NCBI RefSeq assembly: GCF_918797505.1
Contig: NC_092795.1
Span: forward strand, 1,736,001 to 1,800,000
Length of the DNA: 64,000 nucleotides
Reading direction: 5' to 3'
Origin: Bemisia tabaci
Lineage: Eukaryota > Arthropoda > Insecta > Hemiptera > Aleyrodidae
How positions within the stretch are numbered: the stretch's first letter is position 1; each line of letters starts with the position of its first letter. Below, piece after piece: positions 12,590 through 25,200 of this stretch. The translations under genes were made by a program, and so were the position numbers. The notes below the pieces were generated by a model. That model was not told where the DNA came from, did no database searches, and worked only from the letters and a program-made list of their open reading frames with translations.

Positions 12590-13170
12590 TGTTTCTACAA
12601 TGATCCAGAAGTAGTGCTTCTTTTTTGCAACTTCATGAATGCTGCCTTGTTATGGAAAAACGCTGTATGAAAATTTCCTCCGACAAAATGTTTTATTTTC
12701 AAGGAGAGTTACTAATATTTCCTCTTGAAATTTTTAGACAATTTGTATCTAATTGTAAATAAAATTCTCTGATTAATTCGAGGGAAAATATTCACAGATT
12801 TTTCTGAGTATTCATATTTTATCAAAGGACTAGGTGGCTCCGCCTCCTGGCCGCTATGTGGCCCAACCTTCGGTGCGCTGCGCGTCTCCAATGGCCACGA
12901 TGCGGCTGGCAAAATCGTCAAAATCGCCTGGACGAAACAAATTGAAATTGCCTAGAGTAAATTAAGAATAAAAAAAAGATACCTCATCAACAACTAAGAG
13001 CAACTAAAAAACAGACTTAGAATTGGCCTCCCTGACTCTAGCCCATCGACCGGCTTAATCCCCTTCCTCAACCCATCCACCGAGTGTCTTAAAAGTGATT
13101 TTATTAGAATAGAGAGGATATTTGGCAACGTCTGAAGGCTCATACAACGTTTTTTCTTTGCACGGCAGAA
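12590..13170. repeat. Decayed interspersed repeat with a GC-rich insert
   Basis: The outer parts (12640-12830 and 13105-13175) match a repeat seen whole at 35445-35655. Shared words are TTTCCTCTTGAAATTTT, ATATTTGGCAACGTCT and GCACGGCAGAAT. Between them, about 12830-13090 is a much more GC-rich stretch absent from the other copy, with CCGCCTCCTGGCCGCTATGT near its left edge. The insert looks like a later, unidentified insertion. Confidence 0.5.
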
Positions 13171-14565
13171 TGGCTCCTCACTTCAACCTTGCATTGCGTC
13201 ATTACCAGCTTAGAATCATTTAATGGCAGGCACAAGTCACAAGTCTTAAGCTTAATTTACTCCCTCAATGGAATTTGTGACATCTCTTTAGGAACTCAAT
13301 CACTTATTAACTTGCATTTTAAATTGCCCTCCAGTAGAAAGACACCTTACCCAGTTTCTGAAGCAAATTTTTCCAGGGAAGTGAGTTTTCTCTAAATTAA
13401 CCATAAATATCATGGTACTTTAATGGAAACATCCAGTATCCCATAGCACAAGTTGCGACCAGATCTTTTTTTTTTCTTTGACAAAGGGTACATATATGCA
13501 TTTTACTACCATGTTATTAAATTCAAAACTTAGTAAATCAAATTATTTAAATGCTTCATCTCACAACTGCATATTTTGAACTTCAAACATTTAGCTTGAA
13601 TTATTGATGATTTTAGGAGTATTTTTGCCCTTAAATGTTGGGATGTTTATTTTTTAAGTAATGGGAACAAAATCACATCTTAAAATTTTGTGGTTTGAAG
13701 GTCTCTTTTCGATCTGACAGAAATGCAAAAATTACCCCTCATGAAACTTAAAGAATGAAATTTACCACTGAAAGATTGTGGATTTTCATGTAATGTCATG
13801 AATTTTTTTATAACTCCTACGATAGACTCAGTATATCACAAAACTAAAGGATACAGTAAAATTTTAATTTTGGAAGAAGAAAACATCATTAGTTAAGTTT
13901 CAAAGTTTCTTATCGAATTCTCAGACATTTGTTGCGGATTGCCTACGCAGCCCCTGAAAAATTGATGAAATTGTATTAAAAAAATGGAATTTCATTTTGC
14001 GATTTTGCCTGGGGATCACCGTGTTTGCAAATCGATGTAGATTCCAGGGATTCTTTTGTTTTCTCTGAATCATTTTGTGCATTTATCAAAATTACTGCAT
14101 TTTCTACAAGGCATACTTAATTTTGCTGTTCTGCTTCTCTTGTTAAACCTAAAATAAAGAAAGCCCATAACGAAGCTGATAAAGTTGGAGGTAAATTTTC
14201 TAAATTTTTATTTCAGAGGAATTGAAAACTCATCTAGTCAAAGAAGAGTGCCTAAAATGTATGAATTTAACATGACTGTAGCTAGTGAAATGAAACGCCA
14301 TGTCGATTTATTTTTTGTTGAAAAGTTTTACTTTTATTTTTTAGTAAAACAATTAAACTAAACTCTGAATCAAAACAATTGAGTAAGTTTTCGAAGTTGA
14401 CTTTTATATATTGCGAAGTGAGTTCTAATTAGTATTGTGTCAGCACATTGTACAAAGTGGCTGCCTTCAAGCTGTCTGAGTTCATTTTTAGACCTCGGCA
14501 GCCTACAGTTCTTGTCTCATACTCATAGTCCTGTCAACCTGTTTCAAAAAAGGGCTTCAGCTAGA
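13170..14565. other. AT-rich intergenic sequence
   Basis: No gene, RNA gene or clear repeat was recognised. Open frames are short and do not resemble known families. Confidence 0.45.
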
Positions 14566-15369
14566 AAATTTTGCAATAAACTTTCTGGCATATGTTTCCT
14601 ATGTATTTGTTAATGGTAAATCCGAATCTGAACTTTGCTACCTTCGATTTTTGCTGTTAAAGCCGTCATCTTGAAAAAACGTTGCCAAAGCTCATTTTTT
14701 GTCCAAAAATCATTAATAACTCGTCCTTGTGCGTGGACGGCAAAATGAGCTCTTTGCAAAATGACAGTACGTAAAATGTTTGTTTAGTCACATGTATCAA
14801 AGTTTTGATAATATGCGTTTACCATCCACCAGAGCGCGCTTAAAATAGCGGGCAATTTGAAAAAAATGCAATTTTTTGTGGTTCTCTCATATATCTTTTT
14901 TCTTAACGGGTTTTCGGCAAAAATGGTTTTTACAAAAATTTAAGTAGGCAAAAAATGCTACTAGAAGCACGCTTAGTTTTTGGACTAGTGATTGTTTCAA
15001 CAAAAGCGCTTGAAGTCGGAGACTCATATGGCCGAAATAGGCTGCAAAGCTGCATCACAGTTCTACCTTTTGAGGACCGGTTTATGGTTTCCATAACGTT
15101 TAATTTTGCCTTAAGGCTTTAAATCTCCTATATAATTATTAAAATTAGAGATTTCGCCCCTTTTGGCATCTCTTCCCCCTCCCCAATTAGATGACGAGGT
15201 AAAACCATTTTCCTTGCATTTTTATCTAGAAAAACGCTGTAACGTTCATTGACATTTTTTCAAGATGGCGGCTTTAGCGGCAAAAATCGAAGGTAACAAA
15301 GTTCAGATCCGGATTGAACGTTAAAAAACACATAGAAAACATATGCTAGAAAGTGTTTCGCAAAATTTT
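14565..15369. mobile_element. Foldback element of about 805 bp with terminal inverted repeats of about 130 bp
   Basis: The left end AAAATTTTGCAATAAACTTT and the right end AAGTGTTTCGCAAAATTTT are inverse. The arms continue through GCATATGTTTCCTATG / CATAGAAAACATATGC and GCTACCTTCGATTTTTGC / GCAAAAATCGAAGGTAAC to the words around 14700 and 15250. No transposase frame is present. Confidence 0.8.
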
Positions 15370-16569
15370 CCAGGTAAAATTATAGATTGCCTGGACTATC
15401 ATTGTATCCGCGCAGTTAATGGCTTAGTTTGATTTAACAGTTTTGCAGCTAAAATATGTTTCTTCATTTTCTACTTCCATTGATTGCCACTTATCTTTGT
15501 TGATGGGACAGCTAGTTCTTTCTATATTATCTTGTGAAATCTTTGACCCTTTCTCCATGGCTTTGACAAAAAATTGGAATTAACGATACTTGTTGAAGAT
15601 CCTGGCAATGTGATCGAGCGAAAAGGTGGCTCCTCCATAATCTTCATGTTGGTTAAATAGATCCTGGACTTGGACTAAAATTGTTATGAGCTCCCACGAC
15701 CACTTAAATCTTGGATTTCTTCATCCTTTTGGCTGTTTGTTTTAGATACATTTGTTCCTAATTTTCAGCACTCACTGTTTCACAATCAATTCGCTTTATT
15801 TCAAAGTTGTCACAAACAACTTGCAGCTACTTAATTTGAAAATGGATGATAGATTTAAAAGTACAGTAGCTGTATTTTTACCTTCAATGAACAAAACTTC
15901 CAAATAAATAAAAAAAAATTTACAGAACTTTATTTTATTCTTTTTTTTATTTTTTATTTTATTATTAATATATTTTTTTTGCCCCTTTATTAAACCAAAT
16001 TCAATGTTTGCTCTATCTGTGAATTTTGTCATCTTTAGTTGCCAAAAAATAATCTGGATTGAGTTTAACAGAAAGGCAATAATTCACATTTAAAAGAAAA
16101 AAGCCAGACTGGAATGGTTTTGAATTCAACTAGTCGTAGATTTTCTCGTGAAAAAGTTGAATTGTAGAAAAAGTATTTTGAATGAAAAAACAAGTCACAA
16201 GACTTTGTTCATAACATTGAAATTTGGTGAAACTCGCTGTGTTTCTTTTAAACTGATTGTATAATTGGGTCAATGAGCAATTTCAGAAACAAAAATGGTG
16301 TGTCCTAAATGTTCCTTGTAATTACAGTATTCTTTATTTTTTTCTTATTGTTTTGTTAGCTCCATTGAAGGAAGAATAATTTCTCTTGTAGACCTTGTGA
16401 CAAGCCATAGTTCTCGGGGTATTTGTTTAGCATCTGTCTTTTTTTGCCTTTTTCCCCATTTAAGATCTCTTTTCACTCTACAAAATTTTCACCTCTTTCA
16501 CTTTCCCTTCAAGGGGAAAAATTTCGTACAAATTAGTACCTAGTAATCAATCAGCAATCTTTTCCCCCA

Positions 16570-16992
16570 AGGCCTTGTCTCCACGGGCCGTTTCACGGGA
16601 TTTGTCCCAGGGAAAAATCCCACTTACGAAGTTGGGAAAAATATTGAGTTAATCAATATTTTTCCCGGTACCAAGTATGGTCCTTTACCCCTAGGACTTA
16701 CGGGGAGAGGAAGAAGAAACGAAAACGAATTGTGCGATATTTTATTTATTACTCCATTGTTAATGTTTTTTTAGTTAAAATAATGTGTCTAATTGTCAAT
16801 TGAGTGCAATTATTATTTTAATCCCGGTTAAATAATCGACTTTAACTAATTTATCTTCCCGCGCTAACTAGTCGCAGGACCGTATGAGCCCCGTCCCGTG
16901 GAGACGGTAACTGGGAAAAATCCCAGAAGTTTCCTTCCTGAGATTCGAACTTGGGACAAATCCTATGAAAACGTCCCGTGGAGACAAGGCCT
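16570..16992. mobile_element. MITE of about 423 bp with AGGCCTTGTCTCCACGGG ends
   Basis: Terminal inverted repeats of about 38 bp: AGGCCTTGTCTCCACGGG on the left and CCCGTGGAGACAAGGCCT on the right, both continuing into a GGGACAAATCC motif. A second internal inverted pair (GGGAAAAATATTGA / TCAATATTTTTCCC) lies at 16634-16664. It is non-coding. The superfamily is not assigned. Confidence 0.85.
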
Positions 16993-16999
16993 AATGATG

Positions 17000-18830
17000 A
17001 ACCAAAACGCAACATTGCTTGAAATTTTCAGAGAATTTTTTACCACAGCAGATTTCAGGAAACTTTGTCGATTAGTTTTCTTATTAAACACTTTTGAAGG
17101 AAAGAACATCGCATTGTCGCCAAAGCTGGTCTTCGATTTCAATCGCAGTCATGGGTATTTTGCTTCTTAATTATGTTCGCGTAGGAACAATAATGACTAT
17201 TTATTTTTTAGCCCTGGTCGAGCCTGAACTTGATATTTTTTTTCTGCTAAGCTAGTCGTGACAGAAAGAGTGTTGAGAGGATATATGCTGTAAATTATTG
17301 AACTAGTTGCAAAAATGTTAAACAATTTTAAACTTGTGCAGCGATATTAGAAAACAAGTTTTAAGTCACTTTAAATCTAACAAAAAAACAGAGATGTTGA
17401 CTGCATTCAACAGGAGTTCTCTTTTTTTTATTTATAATTTAGGTGAAAAAGACCGACTGCAGGAATGGGTCCTTCACAACCATATGTTTATAATGTGTAA
17501 AATGCCATCATTCATATTAAAGTGTTGTGTTAAGAGAGCTAAATTTAAGTTACCTGATGTCTCCATACTAATTTTGTAATAATCTAAGTAAAACTCTTTT
17601 ATGTAATTTAAAATACGCTGTAAATAGCTATTTAGTGAATTTTTGTTCTAAGTTTTGATCAGTATCTTTTTTTTTTTGTAAAAAAAAAAAATGAAAAAAA
17701 ATAATCTAGTTTTGTTACCAAGCAAGTTCTAATGAAGTTTCCAGGCAAGTTTTTTTCAACTAGGAGTTGATTACATGGAGCATTAACATTAATTCAATTT
17801 GTTTTAGGAACAAAGTATGCGCAAAGCAATTTTTCAATGTTTTCACCTCATGCTTGCTTTTTCATACTAATTTTTTCAAAGTTTCAATTTTAAAGTTCTG
17901 ATTTCAAAGGGACGAAATCTTTATGACAAAAAATGTTGACAGTGATGTGTAATTTAAAGACACTGCTAGAAAAAGGTAGGGAATGAACCTAATTCATTGA
18001 TGAGTTCCTTGACCCTGCATCATTTTTGGGGAAACCTTGTATTTTTTGCATTATTTTTGAAAGTCCTGACTTACCAAGGCATTTTATTTCTAGGCCTTCC
18101 TAGTGACCAGCAACCCTGTCCGAAGTTGATTTTAGTCTCTTCAGAGTAATTTTGGTGTCTCCCAAAATTTATAAAATTTCCTCACAAATATCATCCTAAA
18201 AAACAAGATCTCAAAATCATTGGTTTTTTTTTCTTTCTTTCTTTCAAATTTTCCATTTTCATCGTACCATGTTGCTCATGCTCAAACTTTCTCAGTTGTT
18301 TCACTGAATGCAAACTTTTTTCCCCGGATAATTTAATACTGACTTTGATTCAATACCCCTTAAAAATATTCAACAGCTATCTTAAAATCGACGAAAACTG
18401 AAACACCTTTTTTCTTTTTTTTTCAAAATTCAATGTAGAAAAAGTAATTACCAAATTAAAGTTCTTGACCAACTTGGTTTTGAAAACTTTGAGATCGTAA
18501 GTTACTAGCTGCTCTCTCATTGATGGGTCGTTGAAAATCAAGCCTTCCTTTCGAGGTTAATATAAAAAAGTAATGTTTCAGGTCAACATGAAAGATTACT
18601 TTCTTCCGATCAATCATTTAAAATTTACCGAATTGACTGATGCAGTCCTGGGGCATTTTTTGAGTTTGATTACTCATCAGTGTACCTTTCGGACTATTCA
18701 TTTTAATCTTTTCTTGGGATTTAAGTAGACTTTTTTTTTATATATTCATAACTCACAGCCTCAAGAGCTGCGAGAGGAAGCTTTGGAAGGCGCTGCAATT
18801 GCTCCTTTCTAGTTGAAGTGACTGGTTCTC
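17000..18830. other. AT-rich intergenic sequence
   Basis: Homopolymer-rich sequence (T and A runs near 17670-17700) with no supported gene. The 81-residue frame at 17334-17579 lacks any family signal. Confidence 0.45.
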
Positions 18831-18834
18831 TACC

Positions 18835-19156
18835 TATAAAAGTACCCAGGCAGGAGTTGAGTTCTGTCCTCAAAATGTGCAGACAACTGAAGCAACGGTA
18901 TTTTTCTTCTACTGATTATGAAATATGTATCTTTGGATAAAAGAACTCTACTTTTCAACCACCTTTTTACCTCTGTAAAAGTAATTACATTACTATTCAA
19001 AAAATTGTTTTTGTTTTTTTGGTAGCTTTATATACCATTCTTACTTCCAACAATTTTTTTAATCACTGGCTGCAGGCCATCCGCAAACAAAACACACACT
19101 ATTCCAGCATTATGCCCCACTAAAACGGAAGAAGAAAATTTATGGAGATTAGGAAG
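18835..19156 (+). other. Candidate start of a small TATA-driven gene
   Basis: TATAAAAG at 18835-18842 is followed 33 bp later by AAAATG at 18873-18877. From that ATG a 23-nt frame reaches a donor at 18898, CG/GTATTT. A good acceptor (GGCTGCAG) at 19074-19075 opens a second stretch, 19076-19156, that stays open in the matching phase and ends at a donor, AAG/GTAGTT. The joined peptide is about 34 residues and not recognised. A third exon could start at 19449, but this is speculative. Confidence 0.25.
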
Positions 19157-19762
19157 GTAGTTTCATTGATTTTTACCCTAGAACCTTGTAAAGTCATGAG
19201 TCATCAAGGGTTTTGTACTTGTTTTGGCTGAGATTGCCGATTTTTTTATCGAGTCTGAGTCGAGTATGTTTCTTTTACAGTAGACACTAGAAATTTCCCT
19301 CACTAACAGTTGGTATTCTTTAGTATTACTAAAGACCGATTTTGTGTTTTTAGTGTAACATAATTTTTACTTTTTAGATTTTTGTTTTGTCAATATTGTG
19401 CCTCAATATATTTATTTGACATAAAATTCTTGAGTGTTCTCTTTTCAGTATCAAATGCTTTAAGCCACCAAACTTGCAAGTTTGGTACAGTTCCAAAATT
19501 CCATGACCTCTCCTAATTCACAAAAAATCACAATCTTTGTATTATGAAATTCCTGTTTTTCCTCCTTTTTTATTGGAAGTACGGTTCCAACTTCAATAGC
19601 TGAGAGAATTATGAGTATATTATGTATTATTATTCAAAAAATTTCCCATTGAGAAAAGTTGGTTCTTTTACAATGAATTTGTTCCACTTATTAATCCTTT
19701 AAAAAAGCTGAACGCAGAGAATTGCATTTAGCCTCACAGAAAGTGTAAGAAAAGTAGAGGGT

Positions 19763-19876
19763 TCCAATGAATTCATGTTGATGGTTAACGTACAATACCG
19801 CCTATCTGCAAACTGACGATTTTGCACGACGTTGAGAAACCTTTGCCATTTTTGTAATTTTAAGGTTAGATTTGCA
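19763..19876 (-). repeat. Repeat family 2, copy 1
   Basis: About 110 bp that recurs in inverted orientation at 23228-23330 inside HDAC1 copy A. Shared words are CCTATCTGCAAACTGACGAT and GCCATTTTTGTAATTTT. Read on the coding-like strand, both copies give the peptide words LKLQKW and NRQFADR. See the findings. Confidence 0.55.
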
Positions 19877-20049
19877 ATTTTTTTCATACATTACAGCGTC
19901 ATTGAAGCGCTCTCCTACAGAATTGGAAAAAAATTAATATCATCAGCTTGCATATTTTACACTGTAGAATGCGGGAAAGTCGCTAACTCATTTTTGCCAG
20001 ATTTGTCAGTTAGGCGGTGTAGTTTGTTACCTGTCGTACTGTTGATGTA

Positions 20050-22287
20050 GTAAGGTACGAGAAAGAAACCGCTATCATGTATGAAAATCAATACAAAATT
20101 TAATCTTTAAAAGATGAGAGAAATATGCAATACACAAAATGTACAATGAAGACACACATTGAAACATTGCAGACTAGTCTTTAAAAATTAAGATTCAAAG
20201 GTAGTAAACACAGACGACGATTGAAAGAATTCTTATTGATAAGAGGGTATAAAATCTCAAGGCCAGGAAACGTAAAAGAAACTTAATTGGAGGCCTCCAC
20301 CCTCCTTTATATCCTTCAGCAAAGTTGGCCTAAATATTTACAATATACAAGGAATTCGAGAGGGAAAATTGTTGCTTTGAAAAATGAGCAAACAACATTT
20401 GTAGATTTCCTAGTTAAATCTGCCCTGGAAACTTTTTTTCCAAGAACACAAGAAATGTTACAGGGGTGAATCACAGATTTTACCAACTCATCATTGGATA
20501 CAAAAACACTCTCTAAAAAAGGACGAAAACTTTCCGTGGCTTTGTCTCCACTAGACATTTTTACAAATTTAATTGTTACAAGCTCCTCGCGCAAACTTCA
20601 TTTCAGCTCAAAAGAATAAATTAAACAAAATACAAAGAAAAGCGAGGAACAAGACTCCAAAGAGTTGCAGCTGCGTCCATTTGTAGCAAAAATAATTTGT
20701 TGTCAAAAAACAGCTGTGGATACAAAGTAACATTACTTGATTTCCGAAAGAACATACAAATTGTTGCGAGTAAACATTAATTTTGCATTTCATCTACATA
20801 CAAGTGATTCTTCTCTAAATTTTCTGAATAAACAGTGCATAGTTTTCATCAGCATATTATTAACCCTTAAGTTCTGAATGTTCGATGCAATTGGAGGTTT
20901 GGAGGAGGCAAATAACACGCAACAAAATTAAAAATAACTAAAACGCTGTTCAGACACATCTTGTTTTGCAAGACAGTTGCTACAAATTGCAAACAAATGA
21001 CACAAATGTACCTTTTTAAAATATGTGAGGAGTGGATAGAAGTAAAGTTCATGATACCGAAACAATTTTCTCAAAAATCCTGAAATGCTCTATTCTCACT
21101 GCAGGCTCAGTTTTACAACAGCATTGACAGATTGTGTAAGGTTTTTGCAGAAAAATTGACTTCACCTACTGATATTTGGCAACACTCAAGTGAGATAGGA
21201 ATGTTATACACTGCCAGGCAGAGTTACAAATTGCTATAGCAAAAAATATGCGTCTTCCACAAAGTCATCGGTGACAGAACACCGATTCTAAGTTACTTAA
21301 GTTAAGAGATACAAAATTAAGAAAATTATGTTACTTCCATATCAGGAGATCAAAATTACATCAAATAAGCGTAAGAAAAAACTTCAGCATTTGCTTACTT
21401 TACAACCTAACAATTAACAGAATCGGTTCATTTTTTTTTATGTAAAAGAACGATAACAAAATAACCAGAATTTATTCAACAGCCTTGGGCTGATGAATAA
21501 GTTGTAGAGACTAGTGTATAGGTTGGTGAATATTATGTAATCGAACATACTCCCTTCATTACAACTCTATTGCTTGAGTCACACTATCAAAGCTAGCCAT
21601 CAAAATATTAGGTCAGGTGTTGTGATTAGCTCATTCGATGACTTGGACCATAACAGCACTTGACCTTGACATTTTGATCGAGTATTTTGATAGTGTACAC
21701 AGGCTTATGGATATAGTATAAAACAATACGACAGAAAATTAATGAAGTGACAATCATCATGCGCAAGATAATGATGCTCGACGCCAAGAGCCACATTCTG
21801 TTACGTTGCATTGATCAATTTTCAAAGGTTATTAACGTTATCTCAAGACTGATAAAGGACTCGATGATTGACCAGATAAAATAGGCTGTAAAAAAGGTAA
21901 AAAATTGAAAACTTGAACCCAACGAGTTATTTACATTATTCGTTTGAATTTATTTTCGGCAGTTCAGTTTTTCCGATGGCCGATGAGAATATCTCTTATA
22001 AACTAAGATTACACCAGTGTAAAATATCCTCATGGTTCTATTTAAAACAAAACATGTTAAACAAAGAATGCAATGAATAGAAAAAGGAACGTGTCAAGAT
22101 TCAAATGAGTAATTCGAAAAATTTGAGGAGAAAAAAAGAGAGCCAATTCTTCAGTTCTTGGCTAAGCAAAACAAACTAACGTCAGAGTTTCCCCATCATG
22201 CTATGGTTTTTTAATGAACAAAAACAGCTCAACCGGACACAGAAAGTTTCTGAACATCCCACAGAAGACCGAGTTGTGCTACCACAT
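20050..22287 (-). other. Probable 3' UTR and downstream flank of HDAC1 copy A
   Basis: No other gene is supported here. Poly(A) hexamers on the minus strand (TTTATT on +) occur at 21949-21954 and 21471-21476, so the 3' UTR may be about 340 to 820 nt. The exact end is unknown. Confidence 0.35.
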
Positions 22288-25200
22288 TTAAGGATTCTTG
22301 CCTTCAGTTTTGATTCCTTCTTCGATTTTGCCACCAGCATCTCCCTTTGCTTGTTCTAAACGTGGTTTTTTACTGGACGGCGTGGATCCATTTTTATATG
22401 ACCTGAAAGAAAAACAGAGAAACATTGTCAGTGTCAAGAAACTAATCAATTCAAAGGGTGTTAAAATATAAAGAAAATCTTGTAATTTGCGACTAGGTGG
22501 TCTATTAGAGTGGCAAATGAGGGGCAAAGCTTGAAGTGAAGTTAAGGCAACAACAGATTTGATAAATTAATGATCAACCGGCATTTACAAAATTTAAAAA
22601 AAAGAATGATAGAAAGAGAGGGAAAAATATAAATCAAATAGTAAAAAAAGGTGAGCAATTAATAAATCAATGTGTTGTCGGGAAGATGAACATTTTTTAG
22701 ACTGTTCACTGAATGAAACGTACCCGTAGTTGGACAGTGGAGAGCCTAGGAAGCATAGTTAATAATGAAATTGAGGGTGTAAAAAATTTGAGAAAAAAAT
22801 AAATCAATCAATAAAGGAAAATAAATAATTGAAACTTGCTACCAATTCACTATATGCAAGAGCTAGCACAAGAATAGCGGTAATCTCCAGAAACAGTGGT
22901 TAAAGCGGTCATATTTTGCCATTCACTTTGTGTGATTTCTTAACCTGATGAGATAGCATATTAAAGGCTAAAGAACAATACCGCTTGGCTGAGGATTTTG
23001 GCGAAAATAATTTAGCACCTTTGCCGCATTCTACAATATAAATTCGCAACCTGATGTTTTGATTTTTTCCGATTCCATGTGGAAGCACTGTAATAAAAGT
23101 ATAAAAAAAACTTCAGAACTAACATCGGACTTACAGTTAATTTTCCTCCCTTTTTTTCTCTTTTGTGTGGTCTTTGAGCTCTGTTCCTGTATTGTACTTA
23201 AATACATCAATTATAAATAAATCAAACTTCAAAATTACAAAAATGGCGAAGTCTTTTCTTCATGCTGAAAAATCGTCAGTTTGCGGATAGGCAGCATTGT
23301 TCCTTAGCCATCAATGTAGAATCCATGCACACAAAATGGCAGAAAATATGTTTACCCATTAATTTAAACCTACCTCTGATCTTTCCTGTTTCCACTTTCA
23401 TCATCGCTGTCGCTGAATTCGTTTTCGTGGGAGATGCGTTTATCTTGATCTCGCTGTGGCTTCCTTTCATTCGGATCGACTTTGTCCTCGTCATCATTCT
23501 CGTCCTTGATGGCATCCTCTGGGATCGCTTGGACTTGAACTCCAGGAGCATGGGGTAACATCCGTAGATTTTCAAACAAGCGTGTCCTATAAGAAAACAT
23601 CCGATAAAAGCCCGACATAATTAGTATCATCAAGCTACATTTCAAAGCAGACATGTTAAAGTTTGGTGTCTTAAGATTAACGAATTTGAACTCAAATCTG
23701 GGTACTTAATAATTTCTTTTCAGTCTTGACTATCTAAATTCACTCTCACTATTGAAATTGAAATAAGCTACTTGTCCACAAATTTGAGAAGCGAGAGTAG
23801 AAAAGTAAAATGAATTCTATTGTTAATCTTCAAACTGTGAAGGTATGCTTTTTTTGAGGGAGATTTACATTTTTCTGATTTTCAAGATTGGCGGGAAATT
23901 AGAAGATAATACTCTTTTCCTCACTTCAGCTGATTTTCGAGAAAACCTCTTGCGCCAATTGGAAAGAGAGAGGTTCGATGATTACCTCAGTGTTGATTCT
24001 TGTTGTTTCAAGTTATATCAATGAAAGAAGGCAAAGTAATACCTTCCTCACTCTTACTTTTCGTTTTTCCCTGAAAAATTGTTTAGTTCTTATTGAATAA
24101 TGCATTTGCATTCAAGAGGTAGATGAAAAATCTTTGAGTGTCCTACTTTAATAGTGGTTAAAAAGCAACTGCCTGGTGGACTGCCAAAGTTTCAATAAAT
24201 AATCTAAATTTGATTAAATGGGTGCAATAAAAATTGAGCTCACTTGATTTTTTCTAAATACTCTTGAGTGTTCTGATTTGCCATGTTGGAAGGGCTAATA
24301 TGGAGTTTAAAATCTGGGCCGAAGTATTCAAAATAGTCATTGTAAGGTAGCTCATTAGCGATCTCAACTCCAAGAGCCACGGATGTTTCATAGGTCCAAC
24401 AGCGAGAAACATTACGAATAGTATAACCTCCACCACCAACCATCATGAATGGTAGATTGTACTTCTTCACAAACTCTACACACTTTCCATGACCTGAAAA
24501 ATAGTTGGAGGAATAATTGAAACTTAAATGGAAAATGGTAAATCTGATGAGCCAGAGAAAAATTATACCTGTAAGGCCCTAAGTATCTTCTAAAAAACTA
24601 CATAAGATAAAAAAAAAATGCATTTTTAATGTACTCAACCTAGCTTTTTTCAACTTATCTAGGTACCTTGTTTTCGTTTCAAAAAACTGATTGTTGGGAA
24701 TGATTCAGGTTTATAAGAAAAGTAATACACAGGAAAATTGAAGAGAAAAAGTTTAGTAGAGGCAAAAACATCAAGAAACAACTGTGATGGAAACAAACAG
24801 TAGACAAGGTAAGCTGTGGAAAAATTTCTCCTTGTTTCTCCTGCTAAGATCCAAAGTGAGGGAAAATTTGCAATTAGGCTGAGAATGACAATCCGTTTAG
24901 TCCAAAATACGAGATGGTTTTGAGTATTTCAAAGAAAAATATATTCCTCATGGCGCACACCATACCTTTGACAGTCAAGTTGAAACAACCAAGCCGATCT
25001 CCAGTTAAAGAATCAGCGCCGCATTGCAGGACTACAGCACTAGGTTGGAACGTTTCCATAACTTTTGAGATAATCGGTACAAAAATTGATTCATAGCTCT
25101 CATCATCCATGCCATCTCGTAATGGAATATTAACAGCATAGTACTTGCCTTTTCCAGCACCAATATCCTATTGCAATTAAGAACTTGTTATCAAAACAGA

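Noticed and set aside
16898..17170. 90-residue open frame on +
   Set aside because: Its first half is the right arm of the MITE at 16570-16992 and the rest has no family signal.
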